Assembly: GCA_003194445.1 (NCBI GenBank)
Contig: PQXF01000003.1
Coordinates: 62,001-126,000 of the forward strand
DNA: 64,000 nt
From: Candidatus Methanogaster sp.
GTDB lineage: Archaea > Halobacteriota > Methanosarcinia > Methanosarcinales > Methanogasteraceae
Direction: 5' to 3'
This document shows positions 9,395-18,687 of the stretch, piece by piece; the stretch's first letter is position 1, and the number at the start of each line of letters is the position of its first letter. The translations under genes and the position numbers were made by a program. Below the pieces are notes generated by a model, which did not search any database, was not told the DNA's origin, and saw only the letters and a program-made list of their open reading frames with translations.

Positions 9395-12297
9395 CACTTA
9401 AACCGTGGTACGATGTCGTAAAACCAAGAGAAGACTTGAGGGAAGGAAAGCCTCTGGATGCCTCCGAGTTTGCTGTGCATCTGGATCAGATACGTAATGA
9501 GAGGGCTCCGGAGTATTACCAGCACCCAGAGCGTTTCTTTGAGCGGACATATCTGACGAAAGGACTTGAAAGTTTATCTGCTGAAGTCATCCGCCGCCTT
9601 TCAGGAATACGAGTCGAGACATCCGCAGTCTTTAACATGGCGACCCAGTTCGGTGGCGGTAAGACTCATGCTCTGGCTTTGCTGTACCATCTTGCCCGCG
9701 GTGGTCCGGAAGCAGCGTCATGGATTGGAGTTAATAATATTCTCAAACGAGCAGGCGTTAATGCAGTCCCCGAGGCAGCAACAGCAGTCTTCGTAGGTAC
9801 CGAATTCGATTCAATCAGAGGACGCGGCGGAAAGGACGGTGAACCGTTGCGAAAAACTCCATGGGGCGAGATTGCATGGCAGCTCGGAGGACTCGAATCC
9901 TTCGGAATCGTGGAAGAACATGACAAACGATCGATCGCGCCGGGAAATGACGTGATCCGGGATCTGCTGCCAAAAGACCGTCCGTGTTTGATCCTGATGG
10001 ATGAAGTGATGAACTACGTCAGCCGATTCCGAGAGAGGGGTATGGTGACACAGTTTTACGACTTTCTGCAGAATCTATCAGAAGAGGCACGAGTTCAGGA
10101 CAGAGTTGTTCTCGTGGTCTCGATACCTGCCTCTGAGTTAGAGATGACTTCAGAAGACTTTTCGGATTACAAACGTTTCGTAAAGTTGTTGGATCGTGTT
10201 GGCAAGGCAGTGGTGATGTCAGCAGAAGATGAAACCTCTGAAATCATCCGGAGGCGACTCTTTGAATGGACGGGAGTGCCAGACGATGCTGAAGCGACCA
10301 TCGTAGCTCATGCAGACTGGATAGTAGATCACCGCAGTCAGGTAGATTTCCCCGTAGATCGTGCCAAAGAGGCTTTTCGTGCATCGTATCCGTTCCATCC
10401 CACAATACTGTCCGTCTTTGAACGTAAATGGCGGAGTCTGCCCCACTTCCAGCAAACAAGAGGCATCTTACGGTTACTTGCGCTGTGGGTGTCAAAAGCG
10501 TACCAGGATGGTTACAAAGGAGTGCACAGCGACCCTCTGATCACGTTTGGTTCTGCGCCTCTGGACGATCCCAACTTCAGAGCAGCCATCTTCGAACAAC
10601 TTGGTGAATCCCGGCTGGAAACGGCTGTAACCACAGACATCTGCGGAAAGCCAGACGCACATTCTATAATGCTCGATTACGAAGCAGCAGACTCTATCAA
10701 AAAAGCCCGTCTACATCGAAAGGTCGCGACCACGATATTCTTTGAGTCCAATGGTGGGCAGGAAAGAACCGAAGCTACACTCTCCGAGATTCGTCTGGCT
10801 GCTTTTGAACCGGAGATGGATATCGGGAATATCGAGACTGTACTTGAAACGCTTGGAGAATCCTGTTACTACCTCGAGGTTGGAAGAAGCCGCTATCGCT
10901 TTACTCAGCGAGTTCAACTGAATAAAATGCTGGTAGATCGTTTATCTGTCATCCAGGATCCGAAGATCAAGGAACTGGTACGCGCCGAGATTCAGAAGGT
11001 GTTTTCAAAATGCGAGATCGAGAGGATCTTCTTTCCTGAAAAGAGCGGGGACATTCCAGATAGGGCAGCATTGATACTGGTTATCCTTCCGCCAGATCTA
11101 TCGCTAACTGATGAGAAGAGAACCAGCGAGTTCATCGAGTCATTTACACGAGAGTATGGAACTTCTGCTCGCACATTCAAGAGTGCCCTGATCTGGATTG
11201 TCCCGGATTCGTCTACCGCACTCGATGAAGAAGCCCGGAAACTACTGGCATGGAAAGACATCGATGATGAGAAAGAAGAGCTTCGTCTGGATGACACACA
11301 AAAACGCAGACTTGGCGAGAATCTTAAAAAATCAAGTCGTGATATCAAGGAAACCGTCTGGAGAACATACAAACACGTCATGTTTCTTGGAAAGGATAAT
11401 CAGATACAGCACATTGACCTTGGGATGGTTCATTCCAGTGCCGCAAGCTCGATGGTCGATTTGATTATAGGTCGCCTGCGCCAGGAGGATATCGTAGAGG
11501 ATAGCATTGGTCCCAACTTCCTTGTCAGAAAATGGCCTAATGCCTTTAAAGAATGGAGTGCAAAATCAGTACGCGATACCATCTTTGCTTCACCACAGTT
11601 TCCACGACTGCTGGATGCCGAATCAATCAAAGACACAATTGCACGGGGTGTTTCGGATAAAATTATCGCGTATGGGGGCAAGTCCAGGGATGGGGGCTAT
11701 GAACCGTTCTATTATGGCAAAGACATACCCGCAAACGAGATCGAATTATCTGACGACATGTTCATCATAACCGGTGAGGAGGCGGAGAAGCACATCGAAC
11801 CGTCCGCACTCACGTCACTGGTCATCGCCCCGCCTGAAAAGCATGTTGAACCTGACAATGAAACAAGATTTACGGTCAAAGGATTCGATCAGCACAATCA
11901 CGAGATCGCTTTAGAAGATGTTGAATGGGTTGCTGCCGGCGGAACGATTGATGCGACTGGCGTTTTTCTGGCGGGTCGGGACGAGGGTAGATTTGTTGTT
12001 ACAACAAAGGTCGGTGAGATCGAGGGCTCTGCTGAAGCTATTATTTCTAAGTCGCCACCACCCCTGCCCCCACAGCCAGTAGGTGCGACGAAACTTTCAT
12101 GGAATGGAAAGATACCCTCACAAAAATGGATGAATTTCTACACGAAGGTTCTATCCAGGTTTGCCAGTGGCAAGGGTCTTAAATTGGTACTGAGTGTGGA
12201 AGCGACTCCTGAAGGTGGAGTTTCGGATCAGAAGATCGAGGAGGTAAAGATCGCTCTTCGGGAACTCGGTCTGGATGACGATGTTTCGGCTGAATGA
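9391..12297 (+). CDS. DUF499 (COG1483-type) AAA+ ATPase
   Basis: 968 aa large P-loop ATPase. Walker A is FGGGKTHAL at residues 87-95 and a Walker B-like LILMDEVMNY lies near residue 205. The rest contains long helical regions and a C-terminal beta-rich segment that begins after a proline-rich linker (SPPPLPPQP, near residue 890). DUF499 proteins recur next to DUF1156 methyltransferases and SNF2 helicases in bacterial and archaeal defence islands, where they are predicted to be the energy-dependent effector or loader. Starts in an ATGA overlap with the HEPN gene and is the last gene of the operon. There is no obvious membrane segment. Confidence 0.9.
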   Translation: MTLKPWYDVVKPREDLREGKPLDASEFAVHLDQIRNERAPEYYQHPERFFERTYLTKGLESLSAEVIRRLSGIRVETSAVFNMATQFGGGKTHALALLYHLARGGPEAASWIGVNNILKRAGVNAVPEAATAVFVGTEFDSIRGRGGKDGEPLRKTPWGEIAWQLGGLESFGIVEEHDKRSIAPGNDVIRDLLPKDRPCLILMDEVMNYVSRFRERGMVTQFYDFLQNLSEEARVQDRVVLVVSIPASELEMTSEDFSDYKRFVKLLDRVGKAVVMSAEDETSEIIRRRLFEWTGVPDDAEATIVAHADWIVDHRSQVDFPVDRAKEAFRASYPFHPTILSVFERKWRSLPHFQQTRGILRLLALWVSKAYQDGYKGVHSDPLITFGSAPLDDPNFRAAIFEQLGESRLETAVTTDICGKPDAHSIMLDYEAADSIKKARLHRKVATTIFFESNGGQERTEATLSEIRLAAFEPEMDIGNIETVLETLGESCYYLEVGRSRYRFTQRVQLNKMLVDRLSVIQDPKIKELVRAEIQKVFSKCEIERIFFPEKSGDIPDRAALILVILPPDLSLTDEKRTSEFIESFTREYGTSARTFKSALIWIVPDSSTALDEEARKLLAWKDIDDEKEELRLDDTQKRRLGENLKKSSRDIKETVWRTYKHVMFLGKDNQIQHIDLGMVHSSAASSMVDLIIGRLRQEDIVEDSIGPNFLVRKWPNAFKEWSAKSVRDTIFASPQFPRLLDAESIKDTIARGVSDKIIAYGGKSRDGGYEPFYYGKDIPANEIELSDDMFIITGEEAEKHIEPSALTSLVIAPPEKHVEPDNETRFTVKGFDQHNHEIALEDVEWVAAGGTIDATGVFLAGRDEGRFVVTTKVGEIEGSAEAIISKSPPPLPPQPVGATKLSWNGKIPSQKWMNFYTKVLSRFASGKGLKLVLSVEATPEGGVSDQKIEEVKIALRELGLDDDVSAE

Positions 12298-12360
12298 CGT
12301 CCGATTCAACTATTCCACTGTGAATGACGGCTATCCACACCGGCAGATTTCATCAGTTAG

Positions 12361-12688
12361 CAGCAATTCCCGCTCTCTTTTAGCACCCACATCTAAAATG
12401 TCGTATGACTATACCACCTCTTGATATCGATTTATCGTGTAATACGAGGAAGTAGAAGTGTTTCATAACCTAAAATGTTCGCGAAAATACAAAAGAACAA
12501 TCCCGCCGTTAGCGATTTTCGTTGTGATTGTAAACGCATGCAAGAGAGGGTGGTCTTTCATCATTTTGCGCATATTTCGTAAACATTTCGTAAAACATTT
12601 TGTCCCATCACAAAACAAATCAACAGCAGGCGGTGATATAGCTACAAACAGTTGGGGGTCGAAAGTGTAGATGGAACGGGAATTACTG
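12361..12688 (+). mobile_element. 328-bp MITE-like element, copy 1, with 9-bp target duplication
   Basis: Non-autonomous element bounded by 12-bp terminal inverted repeats, CAGCAATTCCCG at the left and CGGGAATTACTG at the right (one mismatch). It is flanked by a perfect 9-bp direct duplication ATCAGTTAG at 12352-12360 and 12689-12697. A copy of identical length lies in reverse orientation at 19651-19978, and a shorter derivative at 20271-20450. It carries no transposase, so it must have been moved in trans by an enzyme not in the window. The 70-codon open frame inside is probably chance. Confidence 0.9.
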
Positions 12689-12693
12689 ATCAG

Positions 12694-12764
12694 TTAGCAA
12701 GAAAGGAAGGATATGGGCTCCAATGGTAGATTATGTCGCTGAAGACCGGCAGGAAATATTCGCG
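12694..12764 (+). pseudogene. Relic of a second methyltransferase/nuclease-like gene junction
   Basis: About 70 bases align without gaps for most of their length to the junction at 8125-8182, where the DUF1156 gene ends and the 194-aa gene begins. Shared stretches include TTAGC-AGAAAG-AAGGAT, GGGCTC, ATG and TCGC-GAAGAC-GGCAG. The ATG is kept but the frame breaks soon after. This is a remnant of a duplicated or older operon copy; the MITE inserted right at its left edge. Confidence 0.7.
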
Positions 12765-12856
12765 TTTCGTGAATAGCATCCCATCGGCAAACTATCGCAG
12801 GTCATGACCATGCCCAATTTCTGCCGCACTCCAACCGCCCACACTTCCAATACGTA

Positions 12857-13771
12857 TCACGAGTCGCGGTACGGTATCTCGATCTCGAGAAAGTCCCTTG
12901 CAACCTGCACATGATCGAACACCTCTTCCGCATCCTTTAAAATCGGCGAAGCATCCGCATATCTCGAACTGATGTGCGTCAGCACCAGTTCCCGCACTCC
13001 TGCATCCTTCGCAAGGATCGCCGCCTCCCGTGCTGTGGAGTGCATGGTCTCGCGTGCCCAACCGATGAGATCATGTGCCAGACTGCTGTCATGGATCAGC
13101 AGATCCGCGCCACGACTTGCCTCGAGTACCTCCTCAGTTGGTCTGGTATCTCCGGTGTAGACGATCTTCCGCCCCGGTCTCGGGCTGCCAAGCACATCCT
13201 CGGGATGCACGGTAGTCCCGTCCACGACAACACTCTCGTCATGCTGCAATCTCGAAAACAAAGGTCCCGGCGGAACTCCGAGTTCGATTGCCCTCTCCTT
13301 GTTGAACCGTCCGATTCTCTGGTGCTCAGAGAGTGCATACCCGATCGAGGGCATATTATGCTCGGTCCTGATAGCGAGAATATCATATTCGTCCACTTCG
13401 ACCACATCTCCCGGGAATAGTTCTGTGATCTGTATCTCAAACTTCGGTCTGGTATGTCCGATGCGCGTGAGATACTCGATCTGGTCTTTGGATCGCTCTG
13501 GCACGTATATGAACAGCGGATCGGTCCGCCCCTGGAAGGACATGGTCTGGATCAGCCCCGGGATGCCAAGGATGTGATCGGCATGGAGGTGGGTGATAAA
13601 GATGGATGAAAGTTTCATCATCCCGGTCTTCGCCCGCATCATCTGTTGCTGGGTTCCTTCGCCGCAATCAAAGAGCATCAGCTCGCCTTCGCGGTTGACA
13701 AGGATTGCGGACGGGTTCCTGTGCGGTGTCGGAAGCGAGCCGCCGGTTCCCAGGAATGTTACACGGAGCAT
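12857..13771 (-). CDS. rnz: Ribonuclease Z
   Basis: 304 aa, usual length for the short form of tRNase Z, which removes the 3' trailer from tRNA precursors using two zinc ions. The metallo-beta-lactamase motif HLHADH is at residues 61-66. Upstream is FLGTGGSLPTP and later are the metal ligands in YTGDTRP, LIHDSS and LTHISSRY. It begins at an ATG with no in-frame alternative close by. The gene is on the strand opposite to the defence operon and is a housekeeping gene, marking the edge of the accessory island. Confidence 0.95.
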   Translation of the reverse strand: MLRVTFLGTGGSLPTPHRNPSAILVNREGELMLFDCGEGTQQQMMRAKTGMMKLSSIFITHLHADHILGIPGLIQTMSFQGRTDPLFIYVPERSKDQIEYLTRIGHTRPKFEIQITELFPGDVVEVDEYDILAIRTEHNMPSIGYALSEHQRIGRFNKERAIELGVPPGPLFSRLQHDESVVVDGTTVHPEDVLGSPRPGRKIVYTGDTRPTEEVLEASRGADLLIHDSSLAHDLIGWARETMHSTAREAAILAKDAGVRELVLTHISSRYADASPILKDAEEVFDHVQVARDFLEIEIPYRDS

Positions 13772-14005
13772 ATATGCTGTATTTCGGTCCGCGGGTATTT
13801 AGTTGTTGTTACAATGATCTTTCATATCCGGGCAGGGGCGGGGCAACTCTTGGCAATGCCCCCACTCTATATTCCCTGAGCCGGTGCCCCGCCCTTGCCC
13901 GCTCAAGCCCGACAACACCTATTAAAGCATCGCCCTCACTTATCACGGACTTTCTCCCCATAACGGGCGCCCCAGGGCCAGTCGCTTCCCGTTTCTTGTG
14001 GTAAA

Positions 14006-14377
14006 CTATTCTTTCTCGAGATTGTGATAACAGTCCTGAGAAAATCTTGGTGTGCAGATGCAATAAAAAACCAAATCAGTTTCTCCGGTATTGGTAATTC
14101 GTTGTGGAATGCCTGCAGGTATGATGACCACATCTCCAATACCGACTTCAGTGGGCGGAAGATCGCCTGCTTCTACTGTGCCTTTCCCGGATGTGATAAG
14201 ATATCGTTCGGTTACGCCTTTGAGATGATGAAGTGCGGTAATTACTCCCGGCTTGACTCGTGCTCTCGCAATAGACAGCATTTCATCGTTTGATGAGTTC
14301 CAGGTCTCTGAAATAAAGCATCGCTCCGGTGTAACGAACTCATTATCAGAATCACATTTTATGACTTCAGTTTTCAT
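14006..14377 (-). CDS. Cupin-domain protein
   Basis: 123 aa single-cupin protein. Cupin motif 1 appears as the LHHLKGVTERYLITSGKG region (HH and E as likely metal ligands, about residues 50-67), followed by a G-rich turn and motif 2, VIIPAGIPQRITN, near residue 88 where the usual His is replaced by Gln. Cupins of this size are often metal-binding isomerases or sugar/ligand sensors; the substrate cannot be read from the sequence. The gene stands alone between RNase Z and PriL, with a palindromic repeat just upstream of it. Confidence 0.8.
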   Translation of the reverse strand: MKTEVIKCDSDNEFVTPERCFISETWNSSNDEMLSIARARVKPGVITALHHLKGVTERYLITSGKGTVEAGDLPPTEVGIGDVVIIPAGIPQRITNTGETDLVFYCICTPRFSQDCYHNLEKE

Positions 14378-14395
14378 GACCGTCCTCCCTTTTTA

Positions 14396-14510
14396 GCATT
14401 GCAGTACGTGTTTAGCCAACCATAAGATTACACGGATTTCCACAAGATTTCTGTGTTGATCTCGTGTAATCTCGTGGTTTTTCCACCTCAGCTAAACACA
14501 TACTCATTGC
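14396..14510. repeat. Palindromic intergenic element
   Basis: Inverted repeat with arms of about 20 bases (left GCATTGCAGTACGTGTTTAGC minus one base, right GCTAAACACATACTCATTGC) and a nested inner pair, GATTACACG at 14426 and CGTGTAATC at 14463. It fills the space between the cupin gene and PriL and could fold as a long hairpin. Possibly a dispersed repeat of the genome; related cacagattaca-type sequence occurs near 53640. Confidence 0.6.
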
Positions 14511-14524
14511 ACTGACCCCCACCT

Positions 14525-15535
14525 TTAAACCTTCGACGCCACGCCGGGTTTTACTGTATAATCCTTTTTCTTGATCCGGTAATAGTTAAGCGGATGCTTA
14601 ATCCTTGCACAGAGATCATCAGCGCCTGCGCAGTTCCCGTACGTCTTCATCGTATCGCAGCCGGGCGCGGTGTATTCGCTCCCTGAGATATGTTCGACCT
14701 GATATCTGGTCCGTGTTTCATCAAAGTCAGGCGATCCGCCGAAGATATGGATTATCCCGTCCACGTCCATGCCGATATTCAGCAGAAACGCTGTGGCAGC
14801 AAACCTTGCCGAGTGCGGGAGGTTGGCGCCTGCCTGCAGCAGCGCGATCGCGTGTGCGATGCACGGCGGGAACGCATCCGGCTCGACCGCACCCTCGATC
14901 TCAAACTCGGTCTTCCGCGCTCCAAGAGATGTCTTCACATCGGCGATATGATGTGATAACGCACCGCAGATCTCAGGCGGGACGGAAAGCGGCAGATCTT
15001 GTTGTATGTGGTCGCGGATCGCCTCCTGAAGCAGCCGTCTGAACTCACGTTCGGTGAGCATGACCGAGCCGTGATAGAGCCGCCTGTTCACGAGTTTCCA
15101 TACAGGATCATGCATACGGTTGGCGTACTTGATATACTCTGCGAAATACAGCTCAAACCTCTGATCGAGGGGTTTTGAGTGCATCCCGAACTCCTGCCCC
15201 ATCGCCATCAGGAAATCCCGCGGTTCGGTTCTGAGAGACTCGTGCACGGCTTTTGCCTCGGCAAGAGCGTATCTGCGGATCAGATAGTCATCGTCGATGC
15301 AGGATACGATCATCCTGGCGATCGGGTATGAGAGCAGTTCGAGTTCGGGCGGGATTTCGGTATTACTCTTAATCCTGCCCTCGATCGCCTGGATCACCCG
15401 GTCCGTGCCGCGACGGCGGGCGCGGGCGTAAGCGCGCTTTTCGAGGAGATCCGGGATCGGGATTTTAAGATCCCTGACGTAGGATGTGGCGCCTGATGTG
15501 AACGGGTATGTGGTAAGGTTGGGATCTGGGATCAT
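14525..15535 (-). CDS. priL: DNA primase large subunit PriL
   Basis: 336 aa, the archaeal/eukaryotic primase regulatory subunit that, with PriS, makes RNA primers for replication. Four cysteines expected to hold a 4Fe-4S cluster are visible in the C-terminal half: PPC (in PPCIAHAI), PGC and GNC (in APGCDTMKTYGNC) and DLC (in DDLCARIKHPL). The typical HFGG-like segment IHIFGGSPDFDE lies between them. Length is normal for euryarchaeal PriL. The small subunit is not in the window. Confidence 0.95.
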   Translation of the reverse strand: MIPDPNLTTYPFTSGATSYVRDLKIPIPDLLEKRAYARARRRGTDRVIQAIEGRIKSNTEIPPELELLSYPIARMIVSCIDDDYLIRRYALAEAKAVHESLRTEPRDFLMAMGQEFGMHSKPLDQRFELYFAEYIKYANRMHDPVWKLVNRRLYHGSVMLTEREFRRLLQEAIRDHIQQDLPLSVPPEICGALSHHIADVKTSLGARKTEFEIEGAVEPDAFPPCIAHAIALLQAGANLPHSARFAATAFLLNIGMDVDGIIHIFGGSPDFDETRTRYQVEHISGSEYTAPGCDTMKTYGNCAGADDLCARIKHPLNYYRIKKKDYTVKPGVASKV

Positions 15536-16047
15536 ATTCGGTATGGTAACTACTCAGGTATGCTGACGAGTCTCCTGATTGTGATTCTGTGCTTTCTGCC
15601 AATAAAAATAACCGCAGAGTAAGCGCAGAGGAACGCAAGAGTTTTTACCCCCCTCCGCGTTCCTCTGCGCACTCTGTGGTTAAATTCCCGGTTTGGTTTC
15701 AGTATGTCCCGGGTCAGGTAGTGCCAGTATGGGTGAAGTCTCATAATAGTGTTTTGGGTGCCTCGGTAGTTACTCGGTAGGTCTCTATTGGTGGTTGTGT
15801 GGGTGTAAAATGACCTGTAACTCGATCGTTCTGGCTGCTGGTTGCCGGATCATAATAGCGTCTGGGCGAGGTACCGCTGCCATTACCGTCGGGGTCGGCT
15901 TTCTTGGTCGTGGGCAAGCTCGGACCGTCGCCCCCAAGCAGAACATACCAAATAACAAGTCTTATTTTTTGGGGCGGGATGTATTAAGGTTCGAGGGGCA
16001 GGCTAACTGCCTCCACACCCTCCTCTACGAACTCCGCCACCTCAAAC
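15536..16047. other. Gene-poor interval between PriL and the secreted protease
   Basis: No credible gene. It holds the hairpin repeat at 15610-15681 and, at its right end (15984-16047, minus strand), what looks like the out-of-frame true C-terminus of the protease gene. The remaining sequence shows no codon structure on either strand. Confidence 0.5.
15610..15681. repeat. Perfect-type long hairpin repeat
   Basis: Two arms of about 30 bases, left starting AACCGCAGAGTAAGCGCAGA and right ending GCGCACTCTGTGGTT, are near-perfect reverse complements with an 11-base spacer. Likely a dispersed palindromic repeat or a bidirectional terminator for the flanking genes. The core resembles the accacagag-type repeats common in Methanosarcina-like and other prokaryotic genomes. 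Confidence 0.65.
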
Positions 16048-18657
16048 TCACGCGTCAGATAATTGTCCACCCCATGGTTCGCTGCCCGCCGCCTGCAGGA
16101 TCATCAGTGCGTCGAGAGATGTGACCTGCCCGTCTCCGCTGACGTCCCAACGTGTGTCGTATTCGCGGCTGCCCGCTGCGATTGCAAGCGCGATTACGGC
16201 ATCTGTCGTGCTGGCTTCACCACTACCTATCTTCACCCTGTAATGGTCAGCACCGCCCCAATTTCCGGCATTGTCCTTTGCTCGAACATGGAAGTACCAG
16301 ATGCCGTCTGCTACATCTGTGTATGATTTGGAGTTCCCGGCGGGTTCGCATGTTGTATCCGGCGTTGTGGTGGCTGATTGGTCGAAGATGTAGCTGTAAC
16401 AACTGATTCCGGATGTCTCGGATGGGGTTGCCCAGATGAATGAGGGATCATTGTTAGTGTACCATTCGCCCTCATCCGGATGCGTTGAGGAGGAGACTAC
16501 AGGAGCTGGCGGGTCTGTTGCATCTATCTTGACCGTATACTCCTCACTCTCGCCAGTATTCCGGGCAGAATCATCGATCTTGAATTTAATCTTATTCTGC
16601 GTCCCGGAATTCCGATTGAACGGGACAGAGTTAGCAGTTACCGTCTGGTATGATGTGGTGCCATCGTTTCCTGTAAAGCTTGATGATATCCAGCCGCTCC
16701 ATATAGAGCCTCCGTCGCTCGAGTATTTGTAGAGGGCGGTTGAGACGTCCAGACCAGATTTAATGTTTTTCACCTCTATCGTGCAGTCAGGGGTCTGGTC
16801 TGTAACCCAATCTGTTGGATTGAAGTTCTGCCAACCTTCCGGGTTAGCAGTATCGATCTTCACCTTGTAATGATCTGCACTACCCCAGTTTCCAGCGTTG
16901 TCCTTTGCTCTGACATGGAAATACCAGATGCCGTCTGACACATCAGAGTACCAAACACTGTTTTCAGTGGTGTCACATTCGGTATCAGGAGTTGTGATGG
17001 ATGACTGATCCAACGTGTAACTATAACAATCGACTCCGGAAGTGTCGGGCGGAGTTATACATGTGAACAGTAGATCATCATCGCTGTACCATTCGTTCTC
17101 GTCTGGATGTGATGCTGATGAGATTGTTGGTGCTGGTGGATTGGTACCATCTACGATCAGTTGATAAGAACTTTTGTAAGCCTTATTGTTGTTTTCGTCG
17201 AATTCTGTGACATCACCCCCACTATCGATGATCCAACCGATCCAGTACGTGTCATCTGGCACACTACTTGGGAAAGTGCCCAACCAATCAGAGCCATCCC
17301 AATCGAAAGGAGAGATTGAAGAGACGTAATCAGTACCGATGGGATAGTCCGATTCCGTAATAATCGTATTCGTGGAGGCATAGTATGATACGTGGAAGTT
17401 GCCTGATGATTCAGTGCCAACATTACGTACATCGCACCAGGCATTAAAATTTGTCACGCCGGGATCGACCAAGGTTGGGCTAAATCCGGACCATGTCTGA
17501 CCGTCATCGATCAGATCCGCATAATCGGTTGGTGGTATGTCCTCATTGCACCATGTGTCGATACGGTCAAACTTATCCCGATTCAATCGGGTGCCATGGT
17601 TGCTGTCCGAACCATCATTACCATAAGCATGGACTGTGAGTATATATCGGCGTTCGGGATTGGTGCAGTATATCCATACTGGTGAACCACTCATGCCCGA
17701 AGCGGCGTCCATGTAGTACCAGTGATTATGCTCTGTAGCTGTACGCCCATCGTCAGTATCAAAGTACATGCACAAACCATCTGAATCAGGGGTCCCACAA
17801 TCCTTGTCTCCAGGATAGCCGGCGAGATTTAGGGCACCTGTATAAACAGGATCATCGGAATCGGCAGTCTTTCGCCCCATCCAGCCCGCAAAGTCACCAA
17901 CATTTCGGTCCAATGTTATGAGTGCCCAATCATGTCTGTGATCCTGGTCCACAGTCCAACCGGTGTAGCTTCGCAAGTGTGTTGCCCATGCGTAATTGTA
18001 GGGCATATAGTCATCATTCAGTCTATGGACGACTTTGACAGACGTTGCCCATCCACCATGATCATGTGAATACACACAGTGCCCCGCAGTCAAAACATGA
18101 TACCCATGATCATCTGGACACCCAATTATGGCTCCGGAACAACCACCGAGAGCCCCGTCTGGGAAAGTACTGAATAGCTTGCATACAGTCCGCCAAGGAA
18201 ACGTTCCAGTATTATCTATGCGTGCTCGATCATCAGGTGGAAACACGGTCTCTGGAACTATTCCGGGAGATAACAGACCCTGATATGACCGCGTTAAATT
18301 TAAATCCGAATCGACCGGCTGCTGTGTTGTGTCATTACTCGGAATCCGAATCGCTTCTCCTGTGGCGATATTGTACATCTCTACAGCGGTTGGATCCTCG
18401 ATTCCATCCACCTCACGAAGCTCTGGTGAGACAATCAGCGGACGGTCTCGCACATCGTCAGGCAGTCGCAGATGAGGGCTATCCGAAATGCGATAGGATG
18501 GGTTGATGGCACCGTATGCACCATCTGGCAGGGGTTCAGGCGTTCCCGTTCTAATATCTGCATCGCCTGTATAGTACATCGATATATTCGATGTGCCCAC
18601 TCCTGTGTCACCATACGTTGCAGAATTCATTGTTAACACGATAAAAATTGTAATCAA
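16048..18657 (-). CDS. Secreted trypsin-like serine protease with CARDB, Ig-like repeats and dockerin end (probable frameshifts)
   Basis: 869 aa as read. The catalytic triad of a chymotrypsin/V8-like protease is clear: H in TAGHCV, D in HDWALITL, S in SGMSGSPVW (roughly residues 192, 243, 322). A CARDB-like domain (PGVTNFNAWCDVRN to VTEFDENNNKAY) follows, then two similar Ig-like repeats (each ending IWYFHVRAKDNAGNW) around a third domain, then a dockerin-like DVSGDGQVTSLDALMIL. The TTG start lacks a proper signal peptide. One base fewer in the T6 run at 18674-18679 would join it to an ATG at 18691 and give a classic signal sequence. Likewise one base fewer in CCC at 16085-16087 would replace the last 10 residues by a longer C-terminus ending at 15984. 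Extracellular protease; possible attachment to a cohesin. Confidence 0.8.
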   Translation of the reverse strand: MITIFIVLTMNSATYGDTGVGTSNISMYYTGDADIRTGTPEPLPDGAYGAINPSYRISDSPHLRLPDDVRDRPLIVSPELREVDGIEDPTAVEMYNIATGEAIRIPSNDTTQQPVDSDLNLTRSYQGLLSPGIVPETVFPPDDRARIDNTGTFPWRTVCKLFSTFPDGALGGCSGAIIGCPDDHGYHVLTAGHCVYSHDHGGWATSVKVVHRLNDDYMPYNYAWATHLRSYTGWTVDQDHRHDWALITLDRNVGDFAGWMGRKTADSDDPVYTGALNLAGYPGDKDCGTPDSDGLCMYFDTDDGRTATEHNHWYYMDAASGMSGSPVWIYCTNPERRYILTVHAYGNDGSDSNHGTRLNRDKFDRIDTWCNEDIPPTDYADLIDDGQTWSGFSPTLVDPGVTNFNAWCDVRNVGTESSGNFHVSYYASTNTIITESDYPIGTDYVSSISPFDWDGSDWLGTFPSSVPDDTYWIGWIIDSGGDVTEFDENNNKAYKSSYQLIVDGTNPPAPTISSASHPDENEWYSDDDLLFTCITPPDTSGVDCYSYTLDQSSITTPDTECDTTENSVWYSDVSDGIWYFHVRAKDNAGNWGSADHYKVKIDTANPEGWQNFNPTDWVTDQTPDCTIEVKNIKSGLDVSTALYKYSSDGGSIWSGWISSSFTGNDGTTSYQTVTANSVPFNRNSGTQNKIKFKIDDSARNTGESEEYTVKIDATDPPAPVVSSSTHPDEGEWYTNNDPSFIWATPSETSGISCYSYIFDQSATTTPDTTCEPAGNSKSYTDVADGIWYFHVRAKDNAGNWGGADHYRVKIGSGEASTTDAVIALAIAAGSREYDTRWDVSGDGQVTSLDALMILQAAGSEPWGGQLSDA

Positions 18658-18687
18658 CGATATATATGTATAATTTTTTCACTTTAA

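Noticed and set aside
12458-12670. 70-codon open frame inside MITE copy 1, matched by a similar frame at 19684-19881 in copy 2
   Set aside because: Similarity follows from the DNA repeat itself; no ribosome site, composition not protein-like, and the shorter copy lacks it.
13809-14063. 84-codon minus-strand frame between RNase Z and the cupin gene
   Set aside because: No family resemblance, overlaps the cupin gene, and no ribosome site; treated as chance.
15795-16124. 109-codon plus-strand frame before the protease stop
   Set aside because: Lies antisense to the likely true C-terminus of the protease and has no ribosome site or known motif.
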